DNA of 64,000 nt from JBKBUF01 sp046290815 (GCA_046290815.1 JBKBUF010000010.1:1-64000); one strand, 5' to 3'. Counted from the stretch's first letter, positions 8,105 through 15,939 are shown. The notes: generated from the sequence alone by a model not told the origin. Translations and numbers: made by a program.

Positions 8105-8548
8105 ATTTTCTATTTCTTCTTCCAATTGAACTATTATACTTTTCAAAACCTTTATAAGTCTTTGTTTTTGGGCTTTTTCGCTGGCGCTCCATTTTTCAGA
8201 TCCTTCTCTTTTGTGTGCCAGCTTAAATTTTAATCCTGCCATGGCAGTGGTATAATCATTAGCGTTAAGTTTTCTTACGTGCTGATGGGCTAGGATATAC
8301 CAATGATATTCTGATCCTACAGGCACTCCGCTACCTTCCGGTGCTTTTCCTTTCCTGCGTTTAGTTACAGCATACTCAAATTCCCATTTGTCCGGTGTTA
8401 CTTTTCTTTCTTTCCAATCACCGGCATCATATTTCCAGGAATGGCTCCGACCTATTTTCATTCCTGTATATTTTTTTCCTTCGTATTCCTTAAATCGGTT
8501 ATAAGATTTACTAAGGTCCTTAGCCAGCTTTCTTTCTTTAGTTTTCAT
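8081..8548 (-). CDS. Basic hypothetical protein with a strong Shine-Dalgarno site
   Basis: The 155-residue product is rich in Lys, Arg and Trp (GRSHSWKYDAGDWKERK, YAVTKRRKGKAP, YHWYILAHQHVRKL), has no signal peptide or membrane segment and ends in a charged helical tail (about 125-155). I do not recognise it; the composition suggests a cytoplasmic nucleic-acid-binding protein but no catalytic motif is visible. Its start is unusual for this phylum: AGGAGG stands 5 nt before the ATG, on the minus strand at 8554-8559. Upstream lies a leader with a perfect inverted repeat (8592-8608) and a terminator-like hairpin (8624-8652), so control at the RNA level is plausible. Confidence 0.65.
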   Translation of the reverse strand: MKTKERKLAKDLSKSYNRFKEYEGKKYTGMKIGRSHSWKYDAGDWKERKVTPDKWEFEYAVTKRRKGKAPEGSGVPVGSEYHWYILAHQHVRKLNANDYTTAMAGLKFKLAHKREGSEKWSASEKAQKQRLIKVLKSIIVQLEEEIENKNNRKKE

Positions 8549-8553
8549 GTTGT

Positions 8554-8559
8554 CCTCCT
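8554..8559 (-). promoter_or_regulatory. Canonical Shine-Dalgarno AGGAGG
   Basis: The minus strand reads AGGAGG, then ACAAC, then ATG. Bacteroidota genes normally lack such sites, so this perfect match at ideal spacing decides the start of the gene at 8548 and stands out from all its neighbours. A second purine-rich GGGAGG lies about 15 bp further upstream (8572-8577 on the complementary strand). Confidence 0.75.
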
Positions 8560-8591
8560 ATAATAAAATAACCTCCCGATTAAAAAGCATG

Positions 8592-8608
8592 GTTCCTTAT
8601 TAAGGAAC
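8592..8608. repeat. Perfect 17-bp inverted repeat in the leader of the 8081-8548 gene
   Basis: GTTCCTTA and TAAGGAAC flank a single central T. It lies 44-60 bp before the start codon of the gene at 8548, between that start and the hairpin at 8624-8652. It may be an operator or part of an RNA switch. Confidence 0.6.
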
Positions 8609-8611
8609 TGT

Positions 8612-8652
8612 AGGAAATAAAAAAAACTGCTCAACCGAAGTTGTAGCAGTTT
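8612..8652 (-). terminator. Intrinsic terminator with a UUCG tetraloop
   Basis: On the minus strand AAACTGCT-ACAAC and GTTG-AGCAGTTT form a stem capped by TTCG closed by C-G, followed by eight T residues and a further T-rich run. It lies 112 bp after the stop of the beta-barrel gene at 8764, which it can terminate, and before the gene at 8548, whose transcript from an upstream promoter would have to pass it. Confidence 0.8.
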
Positions 8653-8701
8653 CTGAAAGCTTAAAAAATAAAATTGTTCGAAAAACCCCTATTATATAAT
8701 A
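8615..8701 (-). ncRNA. Possible small RNA or attenuated leader
   Basis: A minus-strand promoter-like TATCTTTG (8708-8715), with TTTC 19 bp further upstream (8735-8738), would start transcription near 8701. The strong terminator at 8612-8652 would then release an RNA of about 85 nt, unless read-through continues into the gene at 8548. A 14-bp perfect palindrome CTATTATATAATAG (8689-8702) sits at the predicted start. No known RNA family was recognised; this is inference from promoter and terminator placement. Confidence 0.25.
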
Positions 8702-8707
8702 GTTAAA

Positions 8708-8738
8708 CAAAGATACCTGATTACATGCTATCCTGAAA
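8708..8738 (-). promoter_or_regulatory. Candidate promoter TTTC-N19-TATCTTTG
   Basis: On the minus strand TATCTTTG (8708-8715) matches the TAnnTTTG -7 element and TTTC (8735-8738) is one base off the TTTG -33 element at 19-bp spacing. It points towards the terminator at 8612-8652 and the gene at 8548. Confidence 0.45.
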
Positions 8739-8763
8739 TAGCCGTAATTGGTCATTTTTTTGG

Positions 8764-9408
8764 CTATTTGAAGTTGTATCTCACACCAACTCCTCCCTGA
8801 AGGAAGAATAAGAATGGATTATCCAGGATTTCCATAAATAATGTTACATCTGCAAAAACTGAAAGTGGAAGGTCAGGAATATGGTATTCTGCACCAATAA
8901 CTCCATCAGCTCCGATATCTATATCGGTTACTCTTTCTGAACCATAGTACCAGAAAGGATTTCCATGGACTTTGTATCTGTAAGTAAAATGATACGTCTG
9001 GTAACGGAATTGCCCACCCACCCCGTAATACCATTGAAGGTTAGGGACATCGAAGAAATCTTTTTGAATCAGGTAATGTGCCTGAACTCCGAATGGCATA
9101 GATGCTGAATAGCCTGTAAAATTTATTTCGGAATAATTGGGGTGATCCTTCAATATTTTTGTCGAGGAGCGGTGCCACCTTCTGCTATACCAACCAGAGC
9201 CATAAAACATATGTGTTCTGCCGATGCTGATTTCAAAGGCTGATCCTTTACCATATTTTTTGGCTGTAAGTCCGGATAGGTCGCCCAGTCTAACTCCGAC
9301 TCCCCAACCTGTAGGAGCTGAAGAACTTCTTCGTTTTTGAGCATATGCAGAGGATGCTAAAATGGTTGATAATAAGATAACTAATAGTATTTGTATATTC
9401 TTTTTCAT
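8764..9408 (-). CDS. Outer-membrane beta-barrel-like protein
   Basis: The protein has 214 residues with a clear signal peptide (1-23, ending SSAYAQ). The mature part alternates short hydrophobic/aromatic beta-strands with Gly and polar turns (GWGVGVRLGDLSGLTAKKY, LSVFADVTLFMEIL) and ends in GGVGVRYNFK, a typical outer-membrane barrel end with a near-terminal aromatic residue. The first strands resemble small DUF3996/OmpW-size barrels seen in Bacteroidota, but the family cannot be named with certainty. It appears monocistronic, with a terminator at 8612-8652. Function unknown. Confidence 0.7.
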   Translation of the reverse strand: MKKNIQILLVILLSTILASSAYAQKRRSSSAPTGWGVGVRLGDLSGLTAKKYGKGSAFEISIGRTHMFYGSGWYSRRWHRSSTKILKDHPNYSEINFTGYSASMPFGVQAHYLIQKDFFDVPNLQWYYGVGGQFRYQTYHFTYRYKVHGNPFWYYGSERVTDIDIGADGVIGAEYHIPDLPLSVFADVTLFMEILDNPFLFFLQGGVGVRYNFK

Positions 9409-9519
9409 TTCCTTTATTAAAGTTTTGGATTTTTGTTTAAAAAAAGACCTGATGAAAACTGTTTTTATTATTAAATGTTTGTGCGTAAAATTACAATTGT
9501 CTATTAAAAGCTCAAATTT

Positions 9520-9867
9520 ATGGTCATTTATGGTATCCGCAACTGCAACACGGTGAAAAATGCTTTAATTTGGTTGAAAAGTAAAGGTCTGGATTTTGAT
9601 TTTCACGATTATAAGTCTAAAGGAATTACTGAAGCCAAGCTAAAGGATTGGTGCAGCCAGGTGGGCTGGGAAGCGTTGGTCAATAAAAAAGGTACAACCT
9701 GGAGGCAGCTGGAGGAGACAGAAAAGCAACGGGTGGTCAATGAAAAAACAGCAATAGAACTAATGCTTAATAAGACCAGCGTTATAAAAAGGCCTTTAGT
9801 GGAAGTAAATAACAAGGTAATGGTGCTGGGTTTTGATGAAAAAGAATATTCGTCAAAATTAAAATAA
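9520..9867 (+). CDS. ArsC/Spx-family thioredoxin-fold protein (YffB type)
   Basis: The 115-residue protein starts with the ArsC-like active-site pattern YGIRNCNTVKNA, with Cys9 as the only redox Cys in the loop. WLKSKGLDFDFHDYKSKG, GWEALVNKKGTTWR and IKRPLVEVNNKVMVLGFDE follow the YffB/Spx-like members that are usually called arsenate reductase by similarity. Full arsenate reductases have further catalytic arginines; the K-R-P triad is present here (SVIKRPLV). True substrate is uncertain; a role in thiol chemistry is known only for some relatives. Its stop meets the convergent HAD gene stop with no gap. Confidence 0.85.
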   Translation: MVIYGIRNCNTVKNALIWLKSKGLDFDFHDYKSKGITEAKLKDWCSQVGWEALVNKKGTTWRQLEETEKQRVVNEKTAIELMLNKTSVIKRPLVEVNNKVMVLGFDEKEYSSKLK

Positions 9868-10581
9868 CTAGTCCACTTTTATTTGTTCCACCAGGTCACC
9901 TTTTAAGATATAAAAGTCCGTCGATATGCTGTTCCTCTGGCTGATAAATTCAGAGTAGTCTCCGCTGAACTGAATTCGTTTTTTGACCACCTGATCGAAT
10001 GAGTTGTTGAGACATAACCATAACTCAGATATTTCACGCAAGCCTGCATTGCCTCCGTCATTGATAGTAATGTAGTCTGCGAGTTTGTTTTCAGTCGTGT
10101 AGTGTTTCAGTGCAATTCCGGCAGTTCTGTTTATTTGAAATCTTACGCCGGTCTTTTCGGCAACAGATAAATCCAGTATGTCATCAAAAAAGAATGCTAC
10201 CTCTTCCTGTGTAATATTATGTTTATTGCAAAAGTGTTCAAGCGCCTTTCTTTTGTCTTTCATTTGGTAATAAACAGTATCAAATCCTTCTCGTCTGGCA
10301 AATGAAAACGCTGTAGGATTGGTTTCTCCCGTGATTATAGCAGCTTTTATTCTTTCTTTATTAGATTGATTAAGCCACATGCTGAATCTAACCATATTCA
10401 ATCCCATAGAGTCTGCTTCCGAAAAGCCACTACCGGAGTTATGGGATTTGATTCCGTTATTAAATACTCCATCCCAATCGAAAAGCAAAGCTTTGATCTT
10501 ACTCAGTTTTTGAGTTAAAACAGAAGGAGGCGTTATAAAAACGCCTCCGTATTGTTCATATTTATTAATGATATCGTTCAT
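9868..10581 (-). CDS. HAD phosphatase, KdsC-like (Kdo-8-phosphate phosphatase)
   Basis: The HAD motifs are visible: I is LLFDWDGVFNNG with nucleophile D35 and D37, II is AIITGE, III is the Lys of KDKRKAL and IV is FFFDDILDL. The late GNAGLREISELWL resembles the GHGAVRE end of KdsC, which removes phosphate from Kdo-8-phosphate. At 237 residues it is longer than the usual 160-190: about 27 residues are added in front and about 35 behind. It starts inside the stop of the transaldolase-CBS gene (1-nt overlap, TAATG), which implies translational coupling, and follows kdsA in the same operon. Position and motifs both point to Kdo synthesis. A different sugar-phosphate substrate, such as a nonulosonate phosphate, cannot be excluded. 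Confidence 0.75.
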   Translation of the reverse strand: MNDIINKYEQYGGVFITPPSVLTQKLSKIKALLFDWDGVFNNGIKSHNSGSGFSEADSMGLNMVRFSMWLNQSNKERIKAAIITGETNPTAFSFARREGFDTVYYQMKDKRKALEHFCNKHNITQEEVAFFFDDILDLSVAEKTGVRFQINRTAGIALKHYTTENKLADYITINDGGNAGLREISELWLCLNNSFDQVVKKRIQFSGDYSEFISQRNSISTDFYILKGDLVEQIKVD

Positions 10582-11591
10582 TATTCATTAAGATCCTGAA
10601 TGTCCAGCATTCCGATAGGTTTGCCATTTTCTGTTACCAGTAAGGTGTCTATCTGGTGTTGACTTAAAAGTTTAGAAGCTGTATTCAGTAGCTCGTTTGC
10701 ATCAACGGAAATCGGTTCTCTGAAATTAAGATCAGATAATTTTTTGTTAAGTACATCTTTGCCCTGGTTCTGGATTAGACGACGTAGTTCTCCGTCTGTG
10801 AAAACCCCTATGGCTTTTTCAGATCCGTTAACTACTGCAACACAACCGAAACCATATTCAGTCATTTTTACAAGAGCTTCTGTAATAGTAGTGTCAGCAT
10901 TCACAATCGGATTTACTCCATTGATAGCTTCTTTTACTTTTACAGTCATCAATCTGGTGTGTTCGAAGAATTGGTCAGTACCAAGTTTAGTGAAATTATT
11001 CTCTGTCAGAGATTTCATTACTTTCCAAGGTACAGTAATTGTATGAACACCTACATCGATGCCATTGCGGATATGTTCAGGATATCTTACTGATGAGAAC
11101 ATGATTTTTGAATTGTATCCATAATGGTTTACTGCCTGTACACATTGGCTCACCAATTGTAAAGCATCATGTCCCTGATCCTGAAGTCGGCCAACAAGAG
11201 GGCAAACATAAGTTGCTCCTGCAGCCATAGCCATATATGCCTGTTGGATGGTATAAACTAGGTGTACATTTACCATTAATCCTGACTTAATCAGCTGGTG
11301 GCAGGCTTTTAGTCCTTCCAGAGAAACCGGAATTTTGAATACTGTTTTCTTAGGATCAAGTCCCATTTTTACCTGACGATGTGCTTCCGCAACTATTTCA
11401 TCGGCAGTTCTTCCCAAAGCTTCAACCTGAAGCACAGGTACGATTTTAGCAAGCTCAAGAATAAGAGAGTCAACATCTGTTACCCCATGTCTGTGCATAA
11501 AGGTAGGAGTGGTGGTAAGTCCTGCAAGGAAGCCAAGTTTAAATGCTTCTTTGATTTCGCCCAGGTCGGCTGAGTCTAAATATAATTCCAT
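10581..11591 (-). CDS. Transaldolase/F6P-aldolase-like domain fused to a KdsD-like CBS pair
   Basis: Residues 1-215 follow the small transaldolase/fructose-6-phosphate aldolase fold: YLDSADLGEIKEA, LTTTPTFM (usually TTNPS), Schiff-base Lys86 in VFKIPVSLEGLKA, then LVYTIQQAYMAMAAGATYVCPLVGR and TITVPWKVM. Residues about 230-336 are two CBS motifs with GVFTDGELRRLI, PISVDANELLNTA and PIGMLDIQDL, which look like the CBS tail of arabinose-5-phosphate isomerase KdsD. The SIS isomerase domain of KdsD is absent. The gene lies between kdsA and a kdsC-like gene, 16 bp after kdsA. By context it may supply arabinose-5-phosphate by aldol chemistry or regulate that supply; this is inference. Asn of TTNP is replaced by Thr28, which could alter the reaction. 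Confidence 0.85.
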   Translation of the reverse strand: MELYLDSADLGEIKEAFKLGFLAGLTTTPTFMHRHGVTDVDSLILELAKIVPVLQVEALGRTADEIVAEAHRQVKMGLDPKKTVFKIPVSLEGLKACHQLIKSGLMVNVHLVYTIQQAYMAMAAGATYVCPLVGRLQDQGHDALQLVSQCVQAVNHYGYNSKIMFSSVRYPEHIRNGIDVGVHTITVPWKVMKSLTENNFTKLGTDQFFEHTRLMTVKVKEAINGVNPIVNADTTITEALVKMTEYGFGCVAVVNGSEKAIGVFTDGELRRLIQNQGKDVLNKKLSDLNFREPISVDANELLNTASKLLSQHQIDTLLVTENGKPIGMLDIQDLNE

Positions 11592-11607
11592 GGGTATTAG
11601 TAATTAC

Positions 11608-12441
11608 TTATTTTCTGTATTGAACTTCTAGTTTGTGAATATCAATTAGTGGTTTTAAAAATTCTTCAAGGTCAGTATAGCAAAGCTGACTTGCTGCATC
11701 ACAAAGTGCTTTTGCAGGTTCCGGGTGTGTCTCTATAAATACACCATCGCATCCGGCGGCTACGCCTGCTCTTGCTATAGTAGGCATCACTTCTCTCATT
11801 CCTCCTTTAGGATCGGCACTAGGAATACCATATTTGCGGATACAATGTGTGATGTCAAATACAACAGGGTATCCTGTTTTGTTCATATGGTAAAAACTTC
11901 TCGGGTCAACAACCAAATCGTTGTAACCGAAAGTATAGCCTCGCTCTGTAAGAATTACATTTCCGTTGCCTACTGCTTCACATTTTTTTGCAGGATTGAT
12001 CATGTTATCCGGTGCAAGAAATTGTCCGTGTTTCAGGTTAATTACTTTTCCTGTTTTAGCAGCTTCTGTAACCAGTTCTGACTGCATACACAGGTAAGCA
12101 GGAATTTGAATCACGTCAAGCACTTCTGCTGCAGGCTTAGCCTGTGAAGGATAGTGTATGTCTGATAATAATGGAAATCCGAACTGGCTCTTAATTTTCT
12201 GAAGCATTTTCAGGCCTTCCTCAAGTCCAGGCCCATTATAGTAGTTTAATGAACTTCTGTTGTCTTTGGTAAATGAGGACTTGTAAATTACCTTGATTTT
12301 TAGCTTTTCTGATACTTCTTTCAGCTTTTCAGCTGTTTTCATCATTATGCTTTCTTCTTCTATTACGCAGGGGCCGGAGATTAAAAATAATTCGTCAGAT
12401 CCGCAGGAAATATTCCCTACTTTAACAATTTTTTTGGTCAT
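11608..12441 (-). CDS. kdsA: 3-deoxy-8-phosphooctulonate synthase
   Basis: KdsA condenses phosphoenolpyruvate with arabinose-5-phosphate to Kdo-8-phosphate, the first committed step to the inner-core sugar of LPS. The family motifs are intact: LISGPCVIE, YKSSFTKDNRSS, LLSDIHYPSQA, DVIQIPAYLCMQSELV, NLKHGQFLAP, VILTERGYTFGYNDLVVDPR, FDITHC and GVFIETHPEPAKALCDA. The length of about 277 residues is normal. A TTG at 12456 could extend the frame by five residues, but the ATG at 12441 is the better start. It is the first gene of the operon kdsA, transaldolase-CBS, kdsC-like. Confidence 0.96.
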   Translation of the reverse strand: MTKKIVKVGNISCGSDELFLISGPCVIEEESIMMKTAEKLKEVSEKLKIKVIYKSSFTKDNRSSLNYYNGPGLEEGLKMLQKIKSQFGFPLLSDIHYPSQAKPAAEVLDVIQIPAYLCMQSELVTEAAKTGKVINLKHGQFLAPDNMINPAKKCEAVGNGNVILTERGYTFGYNDLVVDPRSFYHMNKTGYPVVFDITHCIRKYGIPSADPKGGMREVMPTIARAGVAAGCDGVFIETHPEPAKALCDAASQLCYTDLEEFLKPLIDIHKLEVQYRK

Positions 12442-12502
12442 GAAATATTTATACAATTAAGCAGATGCTAAATTACATTTTTTCCCGGGAAACAAAAAAT
12501 TA

Positions 12503-12544
12503 AATGGATTAGCAAAGAATTGTTGACTCTCAAGCTAATCCATT
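12503..12544 (-). terminator. Intrinsic terminator after the thioredoxin-like gene
   Basis: AATGGATTAGC (12503-12513) and GCTAATCCATT (12534-12544) form an 11-bp perfect stem with a 20-nt loop. Read on the minus strand a T-rich run follows. It lies 39 bp after the stop of the gene at 12583 and separates it from kdsA. Confidence 0.75.
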
Positions 12545-12582
12545 AATTATCTTTAGGTTATAATGATTGCCGCCAATATAGT

Positions 12583-13092
12583 TTAGCGAAAATTCTGATT
12601 AAATTCTGCTTTAATTTCATTGAAATCTGCATAGGAGTCAAAATCTCCCACTAATATCCTGTCGGTATTATATAGGAAAATAGCAGGGAAGGTCTCAGCC
12701 TTAAATTGCTTAGGGAAGTTTCCTTCTCTGTCCATGAGTATTACTACTTGCTTTTTTTCCTGGAGTTGAAATTTCTCTGCAAACTTCTCAATCTCGGTTT
12801 TAGGATGAGGACTTATAAGAATTATTTCTGTCTCCTCCAACTCCTCAAGATTGTTCATAATCTGCATAATTTCATTATGGCATATTTCGCAGGTTGGATC
12901 AAAATACATCAACAACAAGTTTTGTTTTTCTTTCAGCTTTTTATTATCGAAGGTGTTTTCATCCAATGTTACATAGTTTAGCAACGGAAGTGTTTTGGCC
13001 TTTCTTTTTAAATACTGGGCTTTCCCTTCCGAAACCATCATAAGGCAAATAAGTACCAAAGTAATTTTGATTGGTGTTATCAGTCGTTCCAT
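12583..13092 (-). CDS. Exported thioredoxin-like (TlpA/peroxiredoxin-fold) protein
   Basis: The 169-residue protein has a signal peptide or N-terminal anchor (1-26, ICLMMVSEGKAQ). The thioredoxin fold follows with LLLMYFDPTCEICHNEI, active-site Cys68 and Cys71, and ETFPAIFLYN carrying the cis-proline of thioredoxins. The CEIC motif is an unusual redox pair. Such proteins keep cysteines reduced in the periplasm or help cytochrome maturation. A terminator follows. It is separate from the helicase gene upstream (129 bp gap). Confidence 0.82.
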   Translation of the reverse strand: MERLITPIKITLVLICLMMVSEGKAQYLKRKAKTLPLLNYVTLDENTFDNKKLKEKQNLLLMYFDPTCEICHNEIMQIMNNLEELEETEIILISPHPKTEIEKFAEKFQLQEKKQVVILMDREGNFPKQFKAETFPAIFLYNTDRILVGDFDSYADFNEIKAEFNQNFR

Positions 13093-13221
13093 AGCTGTAG
13101 TTGTTTTACTATAGAACTGTGTTTTTTCTGACCTTGTTTCTGAGTATTTGTAAAGTAATATTCTTTCTCCCTGTAAATGAAAAAAATCATTTAAACCACA
13201 CTATTTTTTCTCATAAAAACA

Positions 13222-15456
13222 CTATTTGTGTATCGATATGTTTTCTGATACTTCCATTGATTTTAAAACAGCTTTTATTTCGCCATAGCTGTATTCATCA
13301 CCTAAAAATTGTTTAATCAAAGAAGATGATTTATATTCTCCGGTTTTTATTATCACTTGCCTGATTGCCTCAGCTTTTTCTTGTGTTACAAGGTCGCCCA
13401 GTTTAATTTCTCCTGTTGGAATAAATGATGCAAGGTGGCCTTCAATTGTGCTGGAAACCATACTTCGTGCCTCTGCTATTTCAGTTATTGTTTTCCCCGA
13501 TAAAAACATTTCAAGACTGATTCTTTGAGTTTCTCCTTTTGCCTGTTTTTCTTTTTTGGGAGCACTCGTGTTTTTTTGATCTTCAAAGTAGGGCGATGAA
13601 ATAGGTTCAGTTTTTTTTAGGAGTTCATCGGGGCTTATTCCTTCTTTTAATCCTTTGGTTGTTGCACATGTATTGTTAATCCTTCTTATCTGAGTTGCCA
13701 ACACAGCGATCAGTTCTGATAATTCATTGGTATATCTTTTGGTTTTGGATCGTTTTTTCATGTCCTGATGGTGGTCCTTCAAAGGAAAAATAATTTCTTT
13801 TTCCAGAGTTGAGGTAAAGTACCCCGCTGCTGCCTGCATCCGTGAGTCTAATAGAAGGAGATCTTTTGCTTTTATTAGTTGGTCAAGTTGTATCAGAAAT
13901 TTGTCGGCAGTTTCTTTTTGTTTTGAAATTACTTGAATAATGTCATCAATAAGTTTTGCTGCCTGAGCTTTTTCCGGTATTTGTCTTTCCAAAAGAAATT
14001 CCATGAACATTTTTGTCTCATTAATCAGATTGTCCCATTCAAAAGCATTTTTTAATGAGTTGAGTATATAATCCCGTTGTTTCTCGGATAGAATTTGATT
14101 CAGAACATTGATTTCCAATTCTGTTTCTGCAAAACGCATAGCCTGACTAGCTGTGGAAATTACAGATTGATCTATAGGAGAAGAAAGGACTAGTCCTTCA
14201 AGTGAGGTAAGTCTACTTAATGCTACATAAACCTGGCCTGGTGCAAAGGATTGCCCTGCATCAATAATGGCTTTTTCAAAAGTCAATCCCTGGCTTTTGT
14301 GAATTGTAATGGCCCATGCAAGTCTGATAGGATATTGTTTAAAACTGCCCAGGGTCTCTTCTTTTATTGAATCAGATTCTTTTTCGTATTGATACCTTAC
14401 GTTTTTCCAGGTTTCTTTCTCAATTTTATGTACGGACTCCTCTCCGGAAAAACTAATATAAATTTCGTTATTGTCTATTTTTTTTATAGTTGCAATTTTG
14501 CCGTTATAATACAGTTTTGCATCGCTGGTGTCATTCCTTATAAACATTATTTGTGCGCCTTCTTTAAGGAATAACCTTTTGTCTGCAGGCATTGCATTTT
14601 CATTGAACTCGTCTTTTATCTCTGCTTCAAAAATATGAACCTTTCCGGGGAGCTTTTCCAGTTCTTCTTTGTTGATTTGATCTGCTCTGTAGTTGTGGGT
14701 GGTTAAGGTTATATATTCACCTTTATTTTCTGGTTTGTATCCTGGCTTATAAAATTTCTTCAGGGTTTCGATATCTCCGGCTGTAGTATTATTGTTTCTG
14801 ATTCTGTTCAGAAGACTTAAAAATCTTTCATCACTTTGTCTGTAAACCTTTTTAAGTTCCAGATATAAAGGTTGAGCTTGTTTTAATACATGTGCATCAA
14901 AGAAGAATGGACTGTTGTAATATTTGCCCAGTATTTCCCATTCCTGATCGTTTGTTACAGGAGGTAATTGGAATAAATCACCTATGAAAAGTACCTGTAT
15001 TCCGCCGAAGGGAAGTTGATTTTCTCTAACATGTTTTAGTATGGTGTCAATGGCATCAATGATATCTGCCCTGGCCATTGAAACTTCATCTATAATCAGA
15101 AGCTCCAGTTCTTCCAGTAATTTTCTCTTTTCGTTTCCGAACCTGAGGTGCTGCAGAAGGCTATGTTGATTGTGAACGGGCCGGCTTAAATTTGATTTGA
15201 TATAAGCTCTGTCCGGAATAAAAGAACCTAAAGGTAATTGAAATAATGAATGCAGTGTAACACCACCGGCATTGATTGCCGCCACACCTGTTGGTGCAGC
15301 AACAACAAATTTTTTGTGGGTGTTGGAGGTGAGGAACTTTAAAAAAGTAGTTTTTCCTGCCCCTGCTTTACCTGTTAGGAAAAGGTTTTGTAAGGTGGTG
15401 TTGGCGTATTGATACGCTAATCTAGAATAATCGTTAGTGTTGTCCGGATACTGCAT
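13222..15456 (-). CDS. Pif1/RecD-like superfamily 1 helicase with C-terminal helix-turn-helix
   Basis: About 744 residues from the ATG at 15456 (an in-frame start at 15486 would add ten). The helicase core (about 1-440) shows Walker A FLTGKAGAGKTTFL, motif Ia APTGVAAINAGG, Walker B LLIIDEVSMA, GDLFQLPPV and the late motifs AWAITIHKSQGLTFE and QVYVALSRLT, which is the Pif1/RecD2 pattern. A long helical middle region follows. Near the C-terminus ISLEMFLSGKTITEIAEARSM is a helix-turn-helix of the kind that ends RecQ-like helicases in Bacteroidota (followed by EGHLASFIPTGEIKL). It probably resolves DNA structures during replication or recombination. It is flanked by the response regulator and the thioredoxin-like gene, with no shared function visible. 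Confidence 0.9.
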   Translation of the reverse strand: MQYPDNTNDYSRLAYQYANTTLQNLFLTGKAGAGKTTFLKFLTSNTHKKFVVAAPTGVAAINAGGVTLHSLFQLPLGSFIPDRAYIKSNLSRPVHNQHSLLQHLRFGNEKRKLLEELELLIIDEVSMARADIIDAIDTILKHVRENQLPFGGIQVLFIGDLFQLPPVTNDQEWEILGKYYNSPFFFDAHVLKQAQPLYLELKKVYRQSDERFLSLLNRIRNNNTTAGDIETLKKFYKPGYKPENKGEYITLTTHNYRADQINKEELEKLPGKVHIFEAEIKDEFNENAMPADKRLFLKEGAQIMFIRNDTSDAKLYYNGKIATIKKIDNNEIYISFSGEESVHKIEKETWKNVRYQYEKESDSIKEETLGSFKQYPIRLAWAITIHKSQGLTFEKAIIDAGQSFAPGQVYVALSRLTSLEGLVLSSPIDQSVISTASQAMRFAETELEINVLNQILSEKQRDYILNSLKNAFEWDNLINETKMFMEFLLERQIPEKAQAAKLIDDIIQVISKQKETADKFLIQLDQLIKAKDLLLLDSRMQAAAGYFTSTLEKEIIFPLKDHHQDMKKRSKTKRYTNELSELIAVLATQIRRINNTCATTKGLKEGISPDELLKKTEPISSPYFEDQKNTSAPKKEKQAKGETQRISLEMFLSGKTITEIAEARSMVSSTIEGHLASFIPTGEIKLGDLVTQEKAEAIRQVIIKTGEYKSSSLIKQFLGDEYSYGEIKAVLKSMEVSENISIHK

Positions 15457-15522
15457 TTTTAGCTGGTTTTGCAGTAAAAATATCACTTAAAATAAAAAAA
15501 ACCAATCAGCTGTAAAAGCCTG

Positions 15523-15939
15523 CTAACATTTAGGTAATTGTTCCTTTCGGAATAACAACTGAATATGGTCAAAGGTCAATGGCTTTTCAATATAACCTGA
15601 AATTTTACTTTTGTTGGCTTCAATAACATCTGCTTTATTAATTGATGATGTCAGTATATAAATTGGTATTTCTCTTAATCGTGGGAATGGATGTACAGAA
15701 ATCTGTTTCAGGAATTCGAAACCGTTCATAATAGGCATATTTAGATCAAGGAAAATATGATCTATGACGTTTCCTTTCTGATAATGCATTTCGAGAAAGG
15801 CTAATGCTTCCTGACCGTTGCAAGCTTCGAAGAAATGAGCTTTTAATCCGGATTTCTTAATGGTTGTTTTAGCAATAAATAAAGACATCTGGTCGTCATC
15901 AATTAACAAAAGTGAAGGAGTGCTGGTCAGGTTATTCAT
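15523..15939 (-). CDS. Single-domain response regulator
   Basis: About 138 residues from the ATG at 15939; a longer frame reaches 16023 but its first 28 residues do not look like receiver sequence. The receiver shows LLLIDDDQMSLFI, the phospho-acceptor Asp in HIFLDLNMPIMNG, the conserved Thr/Ser in ILTSS and Lys-Pro in YIEKPLTFDHI. There is no output domain and no adjacent kinase, so it is an orphan CheY-like regulator. It is divergent from the BrkB family gene at 16076. Confidence 0.9.
   Translation of the reverse strand: MNNLTSTPSLLLIDDDQMSLFIAKTTIKKSGLKAHFFEACNGQEALAFLEMHYQKGNVIDHIFLDLNMPIMNGFEFLKQISVHPFPRLREIPIYILTSSINKADVIEANKSKISGYIEKPLTFDHIQLLFRKEQLPKC

Noticed and set aside
12481..12492. 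Palindrome TTTCCCGGGAAA near kdsA
   Set aside because: A single 12-bp palindrome without matching promoter elements or a second copy; too short to call a site.
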